From Marivivens geojensis (GTDB taxonomy: Bacteria > Pseudomonadota > Alphaproteobacteria > Rhodobacterales > Rhodobacteraceae): a stretch of DNA of 64,000 nucleotides. A program made the translations under genes and the position numbers. The stretch is taken from positions 1,054,001 through 1,118,000 of the forward strand of contig NZ_JALKCU010000001.1 of the NCBI RefSeq assembly GCF_023540835.1. The letters run 5' to 3'. Positions 42,979 through 54,019 of this stretch are shown here, in pieces (position 1 is the stretch's first letter; every line of letters starts with the position of its first letter). The notes beneath the pieces were generated by a model. The model did not search any database and was not told where the DNA came from. It saw nothing but the letters and a program-made list of their open reading frames with translations.

Positions 42979-44145
42979 ATGACAGAGATGGTCTATGGAT
43001 CGATTCCGGTGCAAACCGGCGATCCCATCCTCCCACGGTGGTGGCGTACGATTGATAAATGGACGCTGTCCTGCGTTCTGGCATTGTTTGCTATCGGGCT
43101 ATTGCTGGGGCTTGCGGCCTCTCCACCGCTTGCTGAACGCAACGATAAAGAACCATTTTACTACGTGATCAAGCAGGCCCAATTCGGTGGCCTTGCAATG
43201 ATCGTGATGTTTGTCACTTCGATGATGACGCCGAAACTGGTGCGCCGTTTGGCGACCTTGGGCTTTATCGCTGCCTTTGTTGCGGTGCTGGCACTGCCGT
43301 TTATCGGAACCGATTTTGGCAAGGGCGCGGTGCGCTGGTTGTCGCTGGGCGGGCTGTCAGTGCAGCCGTCCGAGTTCCTCAAGCCTGGGTTCATTGTGGT
43401 TGCGGCTTGGCTGATGTCCGCGAGCCAAGAAATCGGCGGCCCTCCGGGTAAGCTCTATTCCTTTATCCTTACCGCAGCGATCGTTTTGATCCTTGCGCTG
43501 CAGCCCGACTTTGGTCAGGCGTCGTTGGTGCTCTTTGGCTGGTGCGTGATCTATTTCGTCGCTGGCGCACCGATGCTGTTGCTGGTGGGCGTGGCGGGGA
43601 TGACGACCCTTGCGGGGTCCTTTGCTTATATGAACTCCGAACACTTTGCGCGTCGTATCGACGGGTTCCTGAACCCCGAGGTCGATCCGCGCACGCAGCT
43701 GGGTTATGCGACCAACGCGATCCGCGAAGGTGGTCTGTTCGGCGTGGGTGTCGGCGAAGGTCAGGTGAAAATGAGCCTGCCTGACGCGCATACCGACTTT
43801 ATCATTGCGGTTGCCGCCGAAGAATACGGTCTGGTTCTGGTTCTGCTGGTGGTCGCGCTTTATGCGGCTGTGGTGATCCGTTCGCTGCACCGTCTGTCCA
43901 AAGAACGCGATCCGTTCATTCGTCTGGCGGGCACAGGTCTGGCCTGCATGTTCTCGGTTCAGGCGATGATTAACATGGGTGTTGCGGTGCGTCTGCTTCC
44001 AGCCAAGGGGATGACGCTTCCGTTCGTGTCCTATGGCGGGTCGTCGGTGATTGCGTCGGGCATTGTGATGGGGATGCTTCTGGCCTTTACGCGGTCGCGA
44101 CCGCAGGGCCAAATTGGTGATATCTTTAGCCGTCGGGGGCGATAA
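42979..44145 (+). CDS. ftsW: lipid II polymerase FtsW (SEDS family)
   Basis: The protein has 388 residues from ATG 42979; an in-frame extension to 42859 would reach into the divergent promoter region and is not expected. It has about ten membrane helices. The SEDS features are [18 protein letters not shown] (with the conserved glutamate after the serine), [12 protein letters not shown], and the C-terminal [18 protein letters not shown]. It polymerises septal glycan strands together with FtsI. The stop overlaps murG by one base. Confidence 0.95.
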   Translation: MTEMVYGSIPVQTGDPILPRWWRTIDKWTLSCVLALFAIGLLLGLAASPPLAERNDKEPFYYVIKQAQFGGLAMIVMFVTSMMTPKLVRRLATLGFIAAFVAVLALPFIGTDFGKGAVRWLSLGGLSVQPSEFLKPGFIVVAAWLMSASQEIGGPPGKLYSFILTAAIVLILALQPDFGQASLVLFGWCVIYFVAGAPMLLLVGVAGMTTLAGSFAYMNSEHFARRIDGFLNPEVDPRTQLGYATNAIREGGLFGVGVGEGQVKMSLPDAHTDFIIAVAAEEYGLVLVLLVVALYAAVVIRSLHRLSKERDPFIRLAGTGLACMFSVQAMINMGVAVRLLPAKGMTLPFVSYGGSSVIASGIVMGMLLAFTRSRPQGQIGDIFSRRGR

Positions 44146-45233
44146 TGGCTAAACCTTTACTCGTAATCGCAGCGGGGGGGACTGGGGGGCATATGTTCCC
44201 AGCCCAAGCCCTCGCCGAAGCGATGCTGGCCAAGGGCTGGCGTGTTCAACTGACGACCGACGCACGGGGCGCGCGTTATGCGGGTGGTTTCCCTGATGCG
44301 GTCGAGGTGATCGAACTGGGAAGTGCTACCTTTGCGCGTGGCGGTGCCGCAGCCAAAGCGCTGGTGCCGTTCAAAATCGCGGGCGGTGTTCTGTCGGCCC
44401 TATTGCGTATGTTGCGGGACAAACCTGCGATGGTCGTTGGTTTTGGCGGCTATCCGTCGATCCCTGCGATGACTGCTGCGATGATCTTGCGCCGTCCACG
44501 CATGATCCATGAACAAAACGGTGTGCTGGGGCGTGTGAACACGATATTTGCAAAACGCGTGACAAAGATCGCTTGCGGGACGTGGCCGACCACTTTGCCT
44601 GAGGGCGTGGATGGTGAACACACAGGAAACCCAGTACGCGGTGCGGTCCTTGCGCGGGCAGGGGCGGGGTATATCGAACCGGGTGAATACCCGATGTCCA
44701 TTCTCGTAATTGGGGGCAGTCAGGGTGCACGCATCCTGTCCGACGCGGTTCCTGCAGCCATTGCAGCGCTACCAGATGCCATCCGACGTTTCGTGCGCGT
44801 GTCCCATCAGGCGCGTCCCGAAGATATGGAACGCGTCCAGTCGGCCTATGCCCAATCTGGGATCAAGGCCGATGTGCAGCCGTTCTTTACCGATATCCCC
44901 GAACGCATGGCCGAAGCGCAGCTGGTCATCAGCCGCTCTGGTGCATCCTCTGTTGCGGATATTTCCGTCATCGGGCGCCCTGCGATCCTGATCCCCTTTG
45001 CGGCGGCGACCGCTGATCACCAGACCGCTAATGCGCGGGGTCTATCTGATGCTGGTGCGGCGATCCTGATGCCTGAATCTCAGGTCTCGGCAGAGAGCCT
45101 TTCGGCTCAGATCGAACTCATTTTGTCGAATGCGCAAGGTGCCGCGCAAATGGCTGCGGCGGCCTTGTCATGCGGCTTGCCGGATGCGACAGAGCGCTTG
45201 GTGACGCTGGTCGAAGAACTGGCGGTTCAATAA
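44145..45233 (+). CDS. murG: undecaprenyldiphospho-muramoylpentapeptide beta-N-acetylglucosaminyltransferase
   Basis: This is a 362-residue GT28 glycosyltransferase: N-terminal [19 protein letters not shown] loop, [12 protein letters not shown], second glycine loop [14 protein letters not shown], and the UDP-GlcNAc site [24 protein letters not shown] with [15 protein letters not shown] after it. It forms lipid II from lipid I on the inner face of the membrane. It directly follows ftsW with a one-base overlap. Confidence 0.97.
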   Translation: MAKPLLVIAAGGTGGHMFPAQALAEAMLAKGWRVQLTTDARGARYAGGFPDAVEVIELGSATFARGGAAAKALVPFKIAGGVLSALLRMLRDKPAMVVGFGGYPSIPAMTAAMILRRPRMIHEQNGVLGRVNTIFAKRVTKIACGTWPTTLPEGVDGEHTGNPVRGAVLARAGAGYIEPGEYPMSILVIGGSQGARILSDAVPAAIAALPDAIRRFVRVSHQARPEDMERVQSAYAQSGIKADVQPFFTDIPERMAEAQLVISRSGASSVADISVIGRPAILIPFAAATADHQTANARGLSDAGAAILMPESQVSAESLSAQIELILSNAQGAAQMAAAALSCGLPDATERLVTLVEELAVQ

Positions 45234-45250
45234 TAAGAAAGACGAACGAT

Positions 45251-46651
45251 ATGAACTCTGCAACCAAACTGCCCATCGATGTCGGTGCGATCCATTTTGT
45301 CGGGATTGGCGGCATCGGGATGTCTGGCATCGCCGAAGTTTTGGTGAACTTTGGCTATACGGTGCAGGGGTCTGATGCGAAAACGTCAAAGATCACAGAT
45401 CGTCTGGCGGGGATGGGCGTGACCATTTTTGAAGGTCAGGTCGCAGAAAACCTAAACGACGCGCAGGTCGTTGTTATTTCGTCGGCGATCAAACCGGGTA
45501 ACCCCGAACTGGACGAAGCCCGCCGTCGTGGCCTGCCGATTGTGCGCCGCGCGGAAATGCTGGCTGAACTGATGCGCCTGAAATCGAACGTCGCCGTTGC
45601 GGGCACGCACGGTAAAACGACGACGACCACGATGGTATCGGCGCTCCTCGACCACGGGAACTTTGACCCGACCGTTGTGAACGGTGGGATCATTCACGCC
45701 TACGGGTCGAATGCACGTGTGGGCGAAGGTGAATGGATGGTAGTCGAGGCGGATGAATCCGACGGCACCTTTAACCGCCTGCCTGCGACCATCGCGATTG
45801 TGACCAACATTGACCCAGAGCATATGGAGCACTGGGGCAGCATCGAAAACCTACGCAAAGGGTTTTACGATTTCGTCTCGAACATCCCGTTTTATGGCGT
45901 GGCTGTGTGCTGCACCGATCACCCTGAGGTTCAGTCGCTCGTTGGTAAAATCACCGACCGCCGCGTGATCACGTATGGGTTCAACACTCAGGCCGATGTG
46001 CGTGCAATCAACCTGCACTACAAAGCGGGCGTTGCACATTTTGACGTGGCGCTTCAGGTCGAAGACGATGTGATCGAAGGCTGCACCTTGCCTATGCCGG
46101 GGGATCACAACGTATCGAACGCGCTGTCTGCGGTCGCCGTGGCACGTCACCTCGGCATGAAAAAAGACGAAATCCGCGAGGCTCTGGCAAAGTTCGGTGG
46201 CGTGAACCGCCGCTTTACCAAGGTGGGTGAAGTCCTCGGTGGCGTGACCATCATTGACGACTACGGCCACCATCCTGTCGAAATCGCCGCCGTGCTCAAG
46301 GCCGCACGTCAAGCTTGTGATGGCCGCGTGATTGCCGTGCACCAGCCGCACCGCTACAGCCGTCTGTCGTCGCTGTTCGAAGATTTCTGCTCTTGTTTTA
46401 ACGAAGCCGATGTCGTTGCCATCGCTGAGGTCTACGCAGCAGGTGAACAGCCGATCGAAGGCGCGAGCCGTGATGACCTTGTTGCCGGTTTGATCCGCCA
46501 CGGCCACCGTCATGCGCGTGCCCTGATTTCCGAAGAAGATCTGGAGCGTTTGGTTCGCGAACAGGCGCGTCCCGGTGATATGGTTGTCTGCCTCGGGGCG
46601 GGGACGATCAGCACTTGGGCGAATAACCTGCCCGAGCGGATGAAGGCGTGA
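45251..46651 (+). CDS. murC: UDP-N-acetylmuramate--L-alanine ligase
   Basis: The protein has 466 residues from ATG 45251, which lies 17 bp after murG; the longer frame back to 45170 overlaps murG and is rejected. Landmarks are the UDP-binding [17 protein letters not shown], the P-loop [31 protein letters not shown] and [18 protein letters not shown] near the end. It starts the stem peptide by adding L-alanine to UDP-MurNAc. The stop overlaps the next small gene by 4 bp. Confidence 0.97.
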   Translation: MNSATKLPIDVGAIHFVGIGGIGMSGIAEVLVNFGYTVQGSDAKTSKITDRLAGMGVTIFEGQVAENLNDAQVVVISSAIKPGNPELDEARRRGLPIVRRAEMLAELMRLKSNVAVAGTHGKTTTTTMVSALLDHGNFDPTVVNGGIIHAYGSNARVGEGEWMVVEADESDGTFNRLPATIAIVTNIDPEHMEHWGSIENLRKGFYDFVSNIPFYGVAVCCTDHPEVQSLVGKITDRRVITYGFNTQADVRAINLHYKAGVAHFDVALQVEDDVIEGCTLPMPGDHNVSNALSAVAVARHLGMKKDEIREALAKFGGVNRRFTKVGEVLGGVTIIDDYGHHPVEIAAVLKAARQACDGRVIAVHQPHRYSRLSSLFEDFCSCFNEADVVAIAEVYAAGEQPIEGASRDDLVAGLIRHGHRHARALISEEDLERLVREQARPGDMVVCLGAGTISTWANNLPERMKA

Positions 46652-46914
46652 CCCTCACGGTATCGGTCATAGCGATCTGCATTTGGCTCTTTGCGGCCAA
46701 TATCGCTGCGCTGATACCGAGCAAAGATAACCACTGGTCGCGGGCCTATTTCCTGATCGCGACTGGTGCCCCCATTGTGGTTTGGGTCTTTTTCGAAAAT
46801 GGGGTGCTGATTGGTTTGGTCGCGCTGGCCGCGTCTGGATCGGTGCTTCGGTGGCCATTGTACTATGCGGGACGCTGGGTCCTGCGGCTTGGCAGTCGTG
46901 TGTTGAATAGGTAA
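46648..46914 (+). CDS. DUF2484 small membrane protein between murC and murB
   Basis: The protein has 88 residues from GTG 46648, overlapping the murC stop by 4 bp. Three hydrophobic stretches are visible: residues 3-22 ([20 protein letters not shown]), 34-52 ([19 protein letters not shown]) and 53-72. The [16 protein letters not shown] segment is the conserved part of the DUF2484 family, which is found at this position in Rhodobacterales dcw clusters. Function unknown. Translational coupling with murC and 9 bp to murB suggest a role in envelope synthesis or division, which is inference from context. Confidence 0.82.
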   Translation: MTLTVSVIAICIWLFAANIAALIPSKDNHWSRAYFLIATGAPIVVWVFFENGVLIGLVALAASGSVLRWPLYYAGRWVLRLGSRVLNR

Positions 46915-46923
46915 ACCGCGCGT

Positions 46924-47868
46924 ATGACGCTTGATTTTGATCTCCCCCCTGTGCGCGGCACATTGACCGAAAACCGTTCGTTGGCAGAGCTGACATGGAT
47001 GCGCGTGGGCGGTCCCGCAGATGTGCTGTTTCAACCTGCCGATGCAGATGATCTGGCCCAGTTTCTGGCAGATCTCGACCCGTCGGTGCCTGTTTTTGCG
47101 ATGGGTGTCGGATCGAACCTTATCGTGCGCGATGGCGGTATTCGTGGCGTCGTGATCCGTCTGGGGCGTGGATTCAACGGCATTGAAGTTGATGGGACAG
47201 AGGTTCGTGCGGGCGCTGCGGCTCTTGACGCGCATGTGGCACGTCGGGCGGCGGAAAACGGCGTGAACTTGACCTTCTTGCGCACTATCCCAGGGTCCAT
47301 CGGTGGGGCGGTTCGAATGAATGCGGGCTGCTATGGTGAATACGTAAGCGATTATTTGCGCAGTGTGGATGTGATCCATCGGGATGGTCGTCGTGAAACG
47401 CTCCCTGCTGAGGCGCTCAATCTGCGCTACCGTCAGTCCGATCTGGCCGAGGGTGCTGTGATCGTTGGCGCGGTGTTTGACGGAGTAGCGGGTGAACCAG
47501 ATGCGCTGGCCGCAAAGATGGACGCACAGTTACAGAAACGCGACGAAACCCAACCTACAAAGGACAGAACCGCTGGGTCGACCTTCCGAAATCCTGTCGG
47601 GTATTCCTCAACAGGGCAGGCGGATGACAACCACGATCTGAAAGCGTGGAAGGTGATTGACGACGCGGGAATGCGTGGCGCGACCCGTGGCGGCGCGATC
47701 ATGAACGTCAAACATTCCAATTTCTTGACCAACGCGGGCGGGGCGACGGCTGCCGATCTCGAAGGATTGGGCGAGGACGTGCGGAAAAAGGTTTACGATT
47801 CCAGTGGAATAACGCTAGAATGGGAAATCATGAGGGTCGGAGAGCCGGCCTCTGATTTCCAAGACTAA
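46924..47868 (+). CDS. murB: UDP-N-acetylenolpyruvoylglucosamine reductase
   Basis: This is a 314-residue FAD enzyme. FAD-binding elements are [34 protein letters not shown] and [22 protein letters not shown]; the proton-donating serine lies in [11 protein letters not shown], and [20 protein letters not shown] is the third-domain segment. The C-terminal glutamate region is [13 protein letters not shown]. It reduces enolpyruvyl-UDP-GlcNAc to UDP-MurNAc with NADPH. Confidence 0.96.
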   Translation: MTLDFDLPPVRGTLTENRSLAELTWMRVGGPADVLFQPADADDLAQFLADLDPSVPVFAMGVGSNLIVRDGGIRGVVIRLGRGFNGIEVDGTEVRAGAAALDAHVARRAAENGVNLTFLRTIPGSIGGAVRMNAGCYGEYVSDYLRSVDVIHRDGRRETLPAEALNLRYRQSDLAEGAVIVGAVFDGVAGEPDALAAKMDAQLQKRDETQPTKDRTAGSTFRNPVGYSSTGQADDNHDLKAWKVIDDAGMRGATRGGAIMNVKHSNFLTNAGGATAADLEGLGEDVRKKVYDSSGITLEWEIMRVGEPASDFQD

Positions 47869-47952
47869 ATTACAGGCAGTTCGACACCCGAAAACGGGGC
47901 GGACATTTTGAAAACAGACGTGTCGCAAAGGCACGCAGGTGAGGCAGAGGGA

Positions 47953-48867
47953 ATGTCGGGCAGGACAAACCCAAAAGTGGCTGTGTTGATGGGTGGACCG
48001 TCGGCTGAACGTGAGGTGTCCCTCTCGTCCGGTAAAGAGTGCGTCGCTGCGCTACAGGCTGCTGGGTTCCAGACTATCGCGATTGATGCGGGCGCCGATT
48101 TGGCGGCACGCCTCGATGCGGAACGTCCTGACGTTGTGTTCAATGCTCTGCATGGCCGTTGGGGTGAGGACGGTTGCGTCCAAGGTCTGCTCGAATGGCT
48201 GCGCCTCCCTTATACTCACTCTGGCGTTCTGGCCTCGGCCCTCGCAATGGACAAAGAAAAAACCAAAGCTGCCTATCGTGCGGCTGGTTTGCCTGTTGTG
48301 GAAAGCATTCTTGCAACCAAGGCTGAGGTTGCGTTGCGCCATGTGATGCCCGCGCCGTACGTTGTGAAACCTTATAACGAAGGTTCTTCGGTCGGTGTGT
48401 ATATCGTCCACGAGGGCGCGAACACGCCACCCGACCTGTCCGACGATATGCCTGACGTTCTGATGGTCGAAGCCTTTGTTCCCGGTCGCGAATTGACCAC
48501 GGCAGTGATGGGGGATCGTGCGCTCGGCGTGACAGACATCATCACCGATGGCTGGTACGACTACACTGCGAAATACACTACTGGCGGATCACGCCATGTG
48601 ATCCCTGCCGATATCCCTGCAGAGATTTACGAGGCCTGCCTCGACTATGCTGTTCGGGCGCATCAGGCGCTTGGCTGTCGTGGGTTATCGCGCACGGATT
48701 TCCGTTGGGATGAGGCGCGCGGGCTAGACGGTCTGATCCTTCTTGAGACGAATACCCAACCGGGGATGACGCCAACATCGCTCGCGCCTGAACAGGCTGC
48801 GCATGCGGGTGTGGATTTCCCGTCGCTGTGTAAATGGCTTGTGGAGGACGCAACATGCGACCGCTGA
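47953..48867 (+). CDS. ddl: D-alanine--D-alanine ligase
   Basis: The protein has 304 residues from ATG 47953, preceded by GAGGCAGAGGGA; a TTG-started longer frame begins at 47908. ATP-grasp fold with N-terminal [37 protein letters not shown], the central [24 protein letters not shown] and the metal site [18 protein letters not shown]. It makes the D-Ala-D-Ala dipeptide used by MurF. The last 13 bp overlap ftsQ. Confidence 0.95.
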   Translation: MSGRTNPKVAVLMGGPSAEREVSLSSGKECVAALQAAGFQTIAIDAGADLAARLDAERPDVVFNALHGRWGEDGCVQGLLEWLRLPYTHSGVLASALAMDKEKTKAAYRAAGLPVVESILATKAEVALRHVMPAPYVVKPYNEGSSVGVYIVHEGANTPPDLSDDMPDVLMVEAFVPGRELTTAVMGDRALGVTDIITDGWYDYTAKYTTGGSRHVIPADIPAEIYEACLDYAVRAHQALGCRGLSRTDFRWDEARGLDGLILLETNTQPGMTPTSLAPEQAAHAGVDFPSLCKWLVEDATCDR

Positions 48868-49748
48868 TCGGCCAACGCGAACCCCAAGGCATGCGCCATG
48901 ATCCGTCACCGTCCAAGTGGCAGTACCGCTATGAACGTTGGATGCTCACGCCAATCTATCGCCGTCTGATCCGAACGGGTCTGCCTGTCCTGATGGTTTC
49001 GGCGCTGGTCGGGATTTACGTGATGGACGGGGATCGTCGTCAGGCGATCTCGGACGGCTATAACGACATGGTGCGCAGTTTCCAGCAGCGGCCCGAATTC
49101 ATGCTCTCGGCGATGGCGGTTGATGGCGTAGATACTGAGACCGCGACTGCGATCCGTAGCGTGCTGAACTACAACTTCCCTGTGTCCTCGTTTGACCTCG
49201 ACCTCGAAGAGGGGCGTCGTCGCGTCGAAGAGGTGGCCGTGGTGGAGCGCGCGACTTTGCGGATCAAACCAGGTGGAATTCTGCAGGTGCTTGTCACGCC
49301 GCGCGTCCCTGTCGCCATGTGGCGTCAGGGTGATGCGCTGCACCTCGTGGATGCGAGCGGGCGTGTGATTGCCGATGTGCAATCGCGCGGTGATCGGGCT
49401 GAGTTGCCGTTGATCGCTGGTGACGGGGCAAAGGATGCCCTGACCGAGGCAATGTCGATATTTGCAGCCGCTGGCCCTGTAGCCCCGCGGGTGCGCGGTT
49501 TGGTGCGTATGGGCGAACGCCGCTGGGATGTGGTGTTGGATCGGGATCAGCGCATTTTGCTGCCTGAAACCGACGCTGTTACATCCTTTGAGCGGGTCGT
49601 CGTGATGAGCCAGACCCAAGATCTACTCGAACGCGATGTCGCTGTGGTCGACATGCGGAACAAAGACCGACCGACCTTGCGGTTGGGGGAAAGCGGCGCT
49701 GCTGAAATGCGCCGAATAAATGCAGACGTCTCAGGGGCCGGTAACTAA
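48855..49748 (+). CDS. ftsQ: cell division protein FtsQ
   Basis: The protein has 297 residues from ATG 48855, with GGAGG 8 bases upstream; the ATG at 48834 lies before that site. Cytoplasmic tail of about 40 residues, one transmembrane helix ([20 protein letters not shown], about 36-55), then a POTRA domain ([23 protein letters not shown]) and the FtsQ/DivIB beta domain ([29 protein letters not shown]). It bridges cytoplasmic and periplasmic divisome parts with FtsL and FtsB. It overlaps ddl by 13 bp and ftsA by one base. Confidence 0.93.
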   Translation: MRPLIGQREPQGMRHDPSPSKWQYRYERWMLTPIYRRLIRTGLPVLMVSALVGIYVMDGDRRQAISDGYNDMVRSFQQRPEFMLSAMAVDGVDTETATAIRSVLNYNFPVSSFDLDLEEGRRRVEEVAVVERATLRIKPGGILQVLVTPRVPVAMWRQGDALHLVDASGRVIADVQSRGDRAELPLIAGDGAKDALTEAMSIFAAAGPVAPRVRGLVRMGERRWDVVLDRDQRILLPETDAVTSFERVVVMSQTQDLLERDVAVVDMRNKDRPTLRLGESGAAEMRRINADVSGAGN

Positions 49749-51082
49749 TGAAGCAGCTTTATGAAACCCAACGTGCGATGCGCAACATGCGTAAGGCCGC
49801 TCTCCAACGGGGATTGATCGCTATTCTCGACGTTGGCACGTCCAAGGTGGCTTGCCTCGTTCTGCGGTTCGATGGGCCAGAACGTAGCCGTGGCGAAGAC
49901 GGTGTTGGCTCGCTTGCGGGTCAGTCGTCGTTCCGCGTGATTGGCGCCGCGACCACCCGTTCGCGCGGTGTGCGTTTCGGCGAAGTTGACGCGATGCAGG
50001 AAACCGAACGCGCCATTCGAACGGCTGTTCAGGCTGCGCAAAAGATGGCTGGCGTTCGTGTTGACCACGTGATCGCCTGTCTGTCGGGTGCACGTCCGCG
50101 GTCCTATGGTTTGGCGGGCGATGTGAATGTGAGCGGTGAGGTTGTTTCGGGCGAAGATATCGGTCGCGTTCTGGCGGCCTGCGATATGCCTGATCTGGGC
50201 GAGGGGCGCGAAGTGCTTCACGCGCAGCTAATCAACTTTAACCTCGATCACCGCACGGGCATGTCCGATCCGCGCGGTCATGCGGGCAATGTGCTGTCTA
50301 CCGATATGCACCTCCTGTCGGTCGATGCGGTCGCGATGCAGAACTTGTTCCAGTGTATCCGTCGCTGTGACCTCGAACTCGCTGGTATTGCGTCGTCGGC
50401 CTATGTGTCGGGGATTTCATCGCTGGTTGAGGACGAACAAGAATTGGGTGCGGCCTGTATTGATATGGGTGGCGGATCGACAGGCGTGTCGATCTTTATG
50501 AAGAAACACATGATCTATGCTGACAGCGTCCGCATGGGTGGTGATCACGTGACCCAAGATATCTCTATGGGCCTGCAGGTCCCTCATGCCATCGCTGAGC
50601 GGATCAAGACATTCTACGGCGGCGTTGTGGCCACAGGCATGGACGACCGCGAGCAAATTGAAATCGGTGGCGATACCGGCGATTGGGAACGTGATCGTCG
50701 CACGGTTAGCCGTGCCGAGTTGATCGGCATCATGCGCCCGCGTGTTGAGGAAATCCTTGAAGAAGCCCGCGCGCGCCTCGATGCGGCTGGGTTCGAATAT
50801 CTGCCAAGCCAGCAGATCGTTCTGACAGGTGGCGCGAGCCAAATTCCTGGGCTGGATGGGCTGGCGAGCCGTATCCTTGGTCAACAAGTGCGCCTCGGTC
50901 GTCCGCTGCGTGTTCAAGGCCTCCCGCAGGCAGCAACAGGTCCCGCATTTGCGGCGGCTGTCGGCCTGACGTTGTTCGCGGCGCACCCGCAAGATGAGTG
51001 GTGGGATTTCGAGGTTCCGACCGAGAGCTACCCGTCCCGTTCGCTCAAACGCGCGGTGAAATGGTTCAAGGACAACTGGTAA
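49748..51082 (+). CDS. ftsA: cell division protein FtsA
   Basis: This is a 444-residue actin-like ATPase. Phosphate-binding loops are LIAILDVGTSKVACLVLRF and ACIDMGGGSTGVSIFMK; the adenosine motif is IVLTGGASQIPGL. The C-terminal amphipathic helix that anchors FtsA to the membrane is SLKRAVKWFKDNW. It tethers FtsZ to the inner membrane and recruits late division proteins. A terminator follows 47 bp after the stop. Confidence 0.96.
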   Translation: MKQLYETQRAMRNMRKAALQRGLIAILDVGTSKVACLVLRFDGPERSRGEDGVGSLAGQSSFRVIGAATTRSRGVRFGEVDAMQETERAIRTAVQAAQKMAGVRVDHVIACLSGARPRSYGLAGDVNVSGEVVSGEDIGRVLAACDMPDLGEGREVLHAQLINFNLDHRTGMSDPRGHAGNVLSTDMHLLSVDAVAMQNLFQCIRRCDLELAGIASSAYVSGISSLVEDEQELGAACIDMGGGSTGVSIFMKKHMIYADSVRMGGDHVTQDISMGLQVPHAIAERIKTFYGGVVATGMDDREQIEIGGDTGDWERDRRTVSRAELIGIMRPRVEEILEEARARLDAAGFEYLPSQQIVLTGGASQIPGLDGLASRILGQQVRLGRPLRVQGLPQAATGPAFAAAVGLTLFAAHPQDEWWDFEVPTESYPSRSLKRAVKWFKDNW

Positions 51083-51129
51083 TACGCAAGATTTCGCCGA
51101 TTCATCCAAATCAAGCGATTTTGCCCACT

Positions 51130-51157
51130 AAACCCGCAATATTTTGCGGGTTTTCTG
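51130..51157 (+). terminator. intrinsic terminator between ftsA and ftsZ
   Basis: AAACCCGCAA (51130-51139), loop TATT, TTGCGGGTTT (51144-51153), then TTCTGCGTTTTT. It implies that ftsZ is at least partly transcribed from its own promoter. Confidence 0.75.
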
Positions 51158-51166
51158 CGTTTTTCC

Positions 51167-51195
51167 CGTGACGTTGCGATTCTGACACGCTAGAC
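51167..51195 (+). promoter_or_regulatory. possible ftsZ promoter
   Basis: GTGACG (51167-51172), 17-bp spacer, TAGACT (51190-51195). Moderate match; its position between the ftsA terminator and ftsZ is the main support. Confidence 0.4.
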
Positions 51196-51261
51196 TGTGG
51201 ATTAATCAGTTGAAGAGTGCCCGGTTTGGGACGGGCCCCAAAACATACAGGCGGACAGAGT

Positions 51262-52812
51262 ATGGCATTGAACCTTTCCATGCCCGGGCAAGAAGAGCTC
51301 AAGCCCCGGATTACCGTATTTGGCGTTGGCGGTGCAGGCGGCAATGCGGTCAATAACATGATCGAAAAAGAACTTGAGGGTGTGGAGTTCGTTGTTGCGA
51401 ACACCGACGCGCAAGCTCTGCAGCAGTCGAAATCGGCATCCAAGATCCAGATGGGTCTGAAAGTCACCGAAGGTCTGGGCGCTGGCGCTCGTCCCTCGGT
51501 TGGTTCTGCTGCCGCTGAAGAAAGCATCGAGCAGATCGTTGACCATCTGGCTGGCGCACACATGTGCTTTATCACCGCTGGTATGGGCGGCGGCACCGGC
51601 ACTGGCGCGGCACCGATCATCGCGCAGGCAGCTCGTGAGCTGGGCGTTTTGACTGTTGGCGTCGTGACCAAGCCGTTCCAGTTCGAAGGCGGTAAACGCA
51701 TGAAGCAAGCGGAAGCAGGCGTTGAAGCACTGCAGAAGGTTGTTGATACGCTGATCATCATTCCGAACCAGAACCTATTCCGTCTGGCGACCGAAAAAAC
51801 CACCTTTACCGAAGCCTTCGCTATGGCTGACGACGTTCTGTATCAGGGCGTTAAAGGCGTGACTGACCTCATGGTTCGTCCGGGCCTGATCAACCTCGAC
51901 TTTGCTGACGTTCGTTCCGTAATGGACGAAATGGGCAAGGCAATGATGGGCACTGGCGAAGCAACTGGTGAAAACCGCGCAATCGACGCGGCAGAGCAGG
52001 CGATTGCGAACCCGCTTCTCGACGAAATCAGCCTCGAAGGTGCGCGTGGTGTTCTGATCAACATCACTGGTGGCTACGACCTGACCCTCTTCGAACTCGA
52101 CGAAGCTGCGAACAAAATCCGCGAGAAAGTTGATCCCGACGCAAACATCATCGTTGGTTCGACCCTCGATCCGAACATGGACGGCGCAATGCGCGTGTCC
52201 GTGGTTGCGACAGGCATCGACGCATCGGTCGGCCAAGTTGAAGCACCGCTTCCGCGCCGTAGCATGTCGGCTCCGCTGACCCAGACCGTATCGGCTGAAA
52301 TGCCTGCCGCGGAACCAGCTCCGACTCCTGCACCTGTTGCAGAGACCGCTGCTGACGATCGCACTCTGTTTGATGATGCGTTCGAAGCAGATACCTCACA
52401 AGACGATGGTTTCGACGGTTTCGAACCGCAAGTCGAAGACGATCTGCCGCCGCCGGCTTACCAGCCGCGTCCGGAAACCCAGTTCGCTCCGGCTGAGGCA
52501 TTCGTTGCTCCGCGCGCACCTGCACCGGGTACACCGTCGCCTGAGGCACTTGCTCGTCTCGAAGCAGCAGTCCGCAAGCCATCCGCACCTGCAGCTCCGG
52601 CACCTGCTGCAGAAGCAGAGGCTCCGCGTCGTGGGTTCGGGATCAACAACCTGATCAACCGCATGACAGGCCACTCTGACGCAGAGCCTGCACAGACCGC
52701 TCCGTCCCGCGCTCAGCCGCAGGTTCACGCGGTCCGCGAAGAGGCAAAAGCAGCCGATCCAGAGCAAGAACGGATCGAGATTCCTGCTTTCCTGCGCCGT
52801 CAAGCGAACTAA
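51262..52812 (+). CDS. ftsZ: cell division protein FtsZ
   Basis: The protein has 516 residues from ATG 51262; the earlier ATG at 51217 lies in the leader. Tubulin-like GTPase with the signature GGGTGTGA at about residues 109-116 and the T7 synergy loop [11 protein letters not shown]. The polymerising core ends near residue 320. A long alanine/proline/glutamate-rich linker (about 320-500) then leads to the conserved C-terminal peptide [12 protein letters not shown] that binds FtsA and other partners. The linker is much longer than in E. coli, as usual in alphaproteobacteria. Confidence 0.97.
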   Translation: MALNLSMPGQEELKPRITVFGVGGAGGNAVNNMIEKELEGVEFVVANTDAQALQQSKSASKIQMGLKVTEGLGAGARPSVGSAAAEESIEQIVDHLAGAHMCFITAGMGGGTGTGAAPIIAQAARELGVLTVGVVTKPFQFEGGKRMKQAEAGVEALQKVVDTLIIIPNQNLFRLATEKTTFTEAFAMADDVLYQGVKGVTDLMVRPGLINLDFADVRSVMDEMGKAMMGTGEATGENRAIDAAEQAIANPLLDEISLEGARGVLINITGGYDLTLFELDEAANKIREKVDPDANIIVGSTLDPNMDGAMRVSVVATGIDASVGQVEAPLPRRSMSAPLTQTVSAEMPAAEPAPTPAPVAETAADDRTLFDDAFEADTSQDDGFDGFEPQVEDDLPPPAYQPRPETQFAPAEAFVAPRAPAPGTPSPEALARLEAAVRKPSAPAAPAPAAEAEAPRRGFGINNLINRMTGHSDAEPAQTAPSRAQPQVHAVREEAKAADPEQERIEIPAFLRRQAN

Positions 52813-52832
52813 CAAACTGACATAATTCAGTG

Positions 52833-52864
52833 AAAAGGCCGTCCATTGGGCGGCCTTTTTGTTT
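52833..52864 (+). terminator. intrinsic terminator of ftsZ
   Basis: AAGGCCGTCC (52835-52844), loop ATT, GGGCGGCCTT (52848-52857) with one G-U pair, followed by TTTGTTT. Confidence 0.85.
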
Positions 52865-52885
52865 GTTAAACAATGGTTTAACAAA
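52862..52885. promoter_or_regulatory. AT-rich perfect inverted repeat upstream of lpxC (possible CtrA-like site)
   Basis: TTTGTTAAAC-AATG-GTTTAACAAA has perfect 10-bp arms. It lies about 95 bp upstream of the lpxC start and directly after the ftsZ terminator tail. The half-sites contain TTAA separated by 8 bp; the CtrA consensus is TTAA-n7-TTAA, so the match is close but off by one. Confidence 0.4.
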
Positions 52886-52979
52886 ACTGTTTCATATGTT
52901 TCAGTCCGTTGCAAAGAGTGAGTTGAGGGTTCCCAGCACCCGTCTTAAATGAGTGTCAGTAACAAAAGGGCGCATTTAC

Positions 52980-53897
52980 GTGCAGACCACACTGAACACT
53001 GACCTGACATTTGATGGCGTTGGATTGCATTCGGGCAAACCAGCGCGGCTTGTCTTGCGACCTGCACCTGCGGGCCATGGTATCGTGTTTCGTCGTGTGG
53101 ACCTCGCGTCTGATCGCGATATGCCCGCCCTGTGGGATCACGTGATCCAAGAGCCGCTGAACACCCGTCTGACCAATGACGCGGGCACCAGCGTTTCGAC
53201 CATTGAACATCTTATGGCGGCCTTGTCGGGCACGGGCGTTCACAACGTTCTGTGCGAAATCGACGGCCCCGAGGTTCCGATCCTCGACGGGAGCGCGGCA
53301 CAGTTTGTGCGTGCGATTGTCACAGCAGGCCTGCATCGTTTGGGTGCGCCGCTCCGCGCGATTGAAGTGCTGGACGTGATCGAAGTGCAAAACGGCGATG
53401 CAATTGCGCGCCTGTCGCCAGCGACTTCGCTGCAGATGGATTTCGAAATCGAATTCCCCGATGCGGCGATTGGCCAGCAGCAAAAGACGCTGAACATGGC
53501 CAATGGTGCCTTTGTGCGCGAGCTCTGCGATAGTCGCACGTTCTGCCGTATGCGTGACGTCGATGCGATGCACGCGGCAGGGCTTGCGCTGGGTGGCACG
53601 CTGGAAAATGCTGTTGTGGTTGAAGGTAACGATATCCTCAGCCCGGGTGGCCTGCGTCACAAAGACGAAGCTGTGCGTCATAAGATGCTGGACGCTTTGG
53701 GTGATTTGTATACGGCGGGTGCGCCGATCCTTGGTCGGTATTCGGGCCACCGTGCGGGCCACGCCCTGACCAACAAACTGTTGCGTGCAATGTTTGAACG
53801 CCCCGACGCATGGCGTTGGGTCACCTGCGATGCATCCATCGCCGCTCGTCTCCCAGGTGTGGGCGTAAATATCGCCGATCTGAGCCGGGTCGCCTGA
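52980..53897 (+). CDS. lpxC: UDP-3-O-acyl-N-acetylglucosamine deacetylase
   Basis: The protein has 305 residues from GTG 52980, reading V/M-QTTLNTDLTFDGVGLHSG, the usual family start; an ATG at 52953 is possible but has no ribosome-binding site, whereas AAAAGGGC lies 10 bases before the GTG. Zinc ligands are the histidine in STIEHLMAAL and the paired His/Asp in the RHKMLDALGDLY region; GRYSGHRAGHALTNKLL contains the catalytic histidine. LpxC commits UDP-acyl-GlcNAc to lipid A. Its position after ftsZ matches the alphaproteobacterial order. Confidence 0.96.
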   Translation: MQTTLNTDLTFDGVGLHSGKPARLVLRPAPAGHGIVFRRVDLASDRDMPALWDHVIQEPLNTRLTNDAGTSVSTIEHLMAALSGTGVHNVLCEIDGPEVPILDGSAAQFVRAIVTAGLHRLGAPLRAIEVLDVIEVQNGDAIARLSPATSLQMDFEIEFPDAAIGQQQKTLNMANGAFVRELCDSRTFCRMRDVDAMHAAGLALGGTLENAVVVEGNDILSPGGLRHKDEAVRHKMLDALGDLYTAGAPILGRYSGHRAGHALTNKLLRAMFERPDAWRWVTCDASIAARLPGVGVNIADLSRVA

Positions 53898-54019
53898 GTG
53901 TGACTGCGACAAGTGGCAAAAGGCATTTTGCCCTGCATTTTTCTATGCTAGACCAAGACGAAACACGATCGACGCAGCCCGTCGGTCGACTGATCGAGCA
54001 ATGAAAATTGGGGGCGTTC

